This document shows positions 5,775-6,267 of a stretch of DNA of 6,267 bases, piece by piece (positions within the stretch are counted from its first letter, which is position 1; every line of letters starts with the position of its first letter). This DNA comes from Lachnospiraceae bacterium (GTDB taxonomy: Bacteria; Bacillota; Clostridia; Lachnospirales; Lachnospiraceae): assembly GCA_003542935.1 (NCBI GenBank), contig DPJQ01000018.1, positions 29,793 to 36,059 of the forward strand, written 5' to 3'. The translations under genes were made by a program, and so were the position numbers. Below the pieces are notes generated by a model that searched no databases, was not told the DNA's origin, and saw only the letters and a program-made list of their open reading frames with translations.

Positions 5775-5971
5775 CTTTTTTCCTTATTGAACAGCCGCAT
5801 CCTGGTCAGGGCCGGCTGATGCACATACGTCCTTCCGGCCGATGCCTTTCCAGGGTACAGGTAAAGCATGTTTTCTCATAAAGCATACGTTTTGAGAAGC
5901 ACGCTGCTAATATAAAAGTGGGAGATTTTTTTAAAAAAAGAGGTTAAGTATATGTCTTTTTAGCCGATATG
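5775..5971 (-). promoter_or_regulatory. Long 5' leader of the dead-TnpB gene with hairpin before the start
   Basis: If transcription starts just after the -10 at 5972, the leader is nearly 200 nt, unusually long for a TnpB-type gene. Near its end, CAGCCG (5792-5797) pairs with CGGCTG (5813-5818), and an inner CCT/AGG stem is possible; the base lies a few nucleotides before the AAGGA ribosome binding site (5781-5785). The leader also holds a copy of the 13-mer found in the upstream palindrome (5885-5897). It could contain post-transcriptional control or simply be relic transposon-end sequence. I see no coding frame with a convincing start. Confidence 0.35.
5885..5897. repeat. Third copy of the ATACGTTTTGAGA half-site
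   Basis: ATACGTTTTGAGA here matches 6019-6031 exactly. The same 13-mer occurs inverted at 6008-6020, because 6004-6035 is a palindrome. The copy lies inside the leader of the dead-TnpB gene, about 75 bp downstream of its -10. Confidence 0.6.
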
Positions 5972-6000
5972 ATAGTAGAACAGTTGAAAAATGGTGGCAA
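5972..6000 (-). promoter_or_regulatory. Candidate promoter of the dead-TnpB gene
   Basis: On the minus strand, TTGCCA (5995-6000) and TACTAT (5972-5977) are separated by exactly 17 nt, a good sigma70/sigmaA match. The -35 overlaps the end of the T9 tract of the adjacent palindromic terminator, so the gene is insulated from transcription arriving from the right and starts afresh. Confidence 0.6.
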
Positions 6001-6003
6001 AAA

Positions 6004-6035
6004 AAAATCTCAAAACGTATACGTTTTGAGATTTT
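6004..6035. terminator. Perfect 32-bp palindrome, likely bidirectional intrinsic terminator
   Basis: The arms 6004-6019 and 6020-6035 are exact reverse complements (16 bp each). On the minus strand the hairpin runs into nine T residues (complement of A 5999-6007). On the plus strand it runs into TTTTCTTTTT. Both are good intrinsic terminators, although the stem is AT-rich in its outer part and an RNA hairpin would lose a few central pairs to the loop. As DNA, the palindrome could also bind a dimeric regulator, since its half-site recurs at 5885-5897. Confidence 0.7.
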
Positions 6036-6041
6036 CTTTTT

Positions 6042-6238
6042 CTGCCGTGTATAAGCCTTGATCTGGCTGTACCATGCCATATTACGGTGTACCAGCCGCA
6101 GAGCTTCTCATTTGTAAAGTTAGCGGAGCCGGCTACGTGCACAGGCCGCCGACTTCCCTGTCTGAGATTGTGTATTGATGGCTGCCGGATAAGAATAACC
6201 TTCCGATAAAATTTTTACTTGTGAAATAGATATGTATC
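6042..6238. other. Stretch without a supported gene
   Basis: These roughly 200 bases lie between the palindromic terminator and the outward promoter. No frame has a good start with a ribosome binding site and length. An imperfect inverted repeat is present (GGCTGTACC near 6065 against GGTGTACCAGCC near 6086-6097). A 23-codon minus-strand tail ending at a TGA inside the palindrome (6010-6081) could be the decayed end of an ancestral gene, but this is weak. Confidence 0.4.
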
Positions 6239-6267
6239 TTGCAATTAAAATTTGCATATGCTATAAT
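6239..6267 (+). promoter_or_regulatory. Near-consensus outward-facing promoter at the right edge
   Basis: TTGCAA (6239-6244), a 17-nt spacer and a perfect TATAAT (6262-6267) preceded by TGC (extended -10) form the strongest promoter in the window. It fires on the plus strand out of the window, divergent from the dead-TnpB gene. The gene it drives is not visible. Confidence 0.7.

Noticed and set aside
6010..6081. Minus-strand 23-codon tail (YGMVQPDQGLYTAEKENLKT...) ending at a TGA inside the palindrome, possible decayed gene end
   Set aside because: It is preceded by a stop in the same frame and I cannot join it to other frames convincingly, so it is too short to call a pseudogene.
5960..6142. 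Minus-strand 60-codon ORF running through the palindrome and the dead-TnpB promoter
   Set aside because: It needs a GTG start without a ribosome binding site, crosses a strong terminator and a promoter, and the peptide looks random.
6239..6267. Direct match of the putative guide to the outward promoter (TTGgATATGC against TTGcATATGC)
   Set aside because: Only 9 of 10 bases of a palindrome-prone AT-rich stretch match, the first guide bases (CGCGTA) do not match at all, and the seed end is what matters for TnpB-type targeting.

Overview
The window looks like accessory DNA from a low-to-mid GC anaerobic clostridium, probably a gut Lachnospiraceae-type Firmicute. I infer this from strong AGGAGG-type ribosome binding sites, compact sigma70/sigmaA-like promoters, Firmicute-style secreted and membrane proteins, and the type of glycan-locus gene at the left end. 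All the genes I can support lie on the minus strand, so the gene order runs from the right edge to the left edge.

Right part (about 4120-6267): the centrepiece is a 485-residue TnpB-family protein (4317-5774) in which all three RuvC catalytic acidic positions appear to be replaced (A275, K360, K438). The C-terminal zinc ribbon (C412/C415/C428/C431) is kept. This is the signature of a transposon nuclease domesticated into an RNA-guided DNA-binding protein, as described for TldR-type TnpB-like repressors. No TnpA or serine recombinase lies beside it. It has its own candidate promoter (5972-6000), which sits directly against a strong palindromic bidirectional terminator (6004-6035), and a leader of nearly 200 nt. 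Just downstream of its stop codon is non-coding sequence with an omegaRNA-like layout: a GC-rich hairpin, a 9-bp stem-loop, a GGAATGAA box, a terminal hairpin and a GTAAAC boundary. A putative guide follows at about 4125-4142. The window ends at the right with a near-consensus extended -10 promoter firing outward on the plus strand (6239-6267). The gene it drives lies outside the window and is a natural candidate target.

Middle part (about 1605-3960): an apparent minus-strand cluster holds a 41-residue basic small ORF (3713-3838), a single-pass membrane protein with an extracellular beta-rich domain (3166-3696), and a secreted Ig-like, beta-rich protein of 496 residues (1605-3095). A perfect 21-bp dyad (3129-3149), operator-like, lies between the last two. 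A 14-bp perfect stem-loop closes this cluster.

Left part (1-1514): more AT-rich genes, apparently from an exopolysaccharide or cell-surface glycan locus. One is a FrhB/FdhB-C family protein without a ferredoxin module but with an extra C-terminal Rossmann-like segment. The other is the 5' part of an unrecognised gene that runs off the left edge.

How the parts connect is inference. The dead TnpB plus its RNA would bind DNA at a guide-specified promoter. I found no convincing guide match inside the window, so the regulated gene is probably elsewhere, with the outward promoter at the right edge the first place to look.
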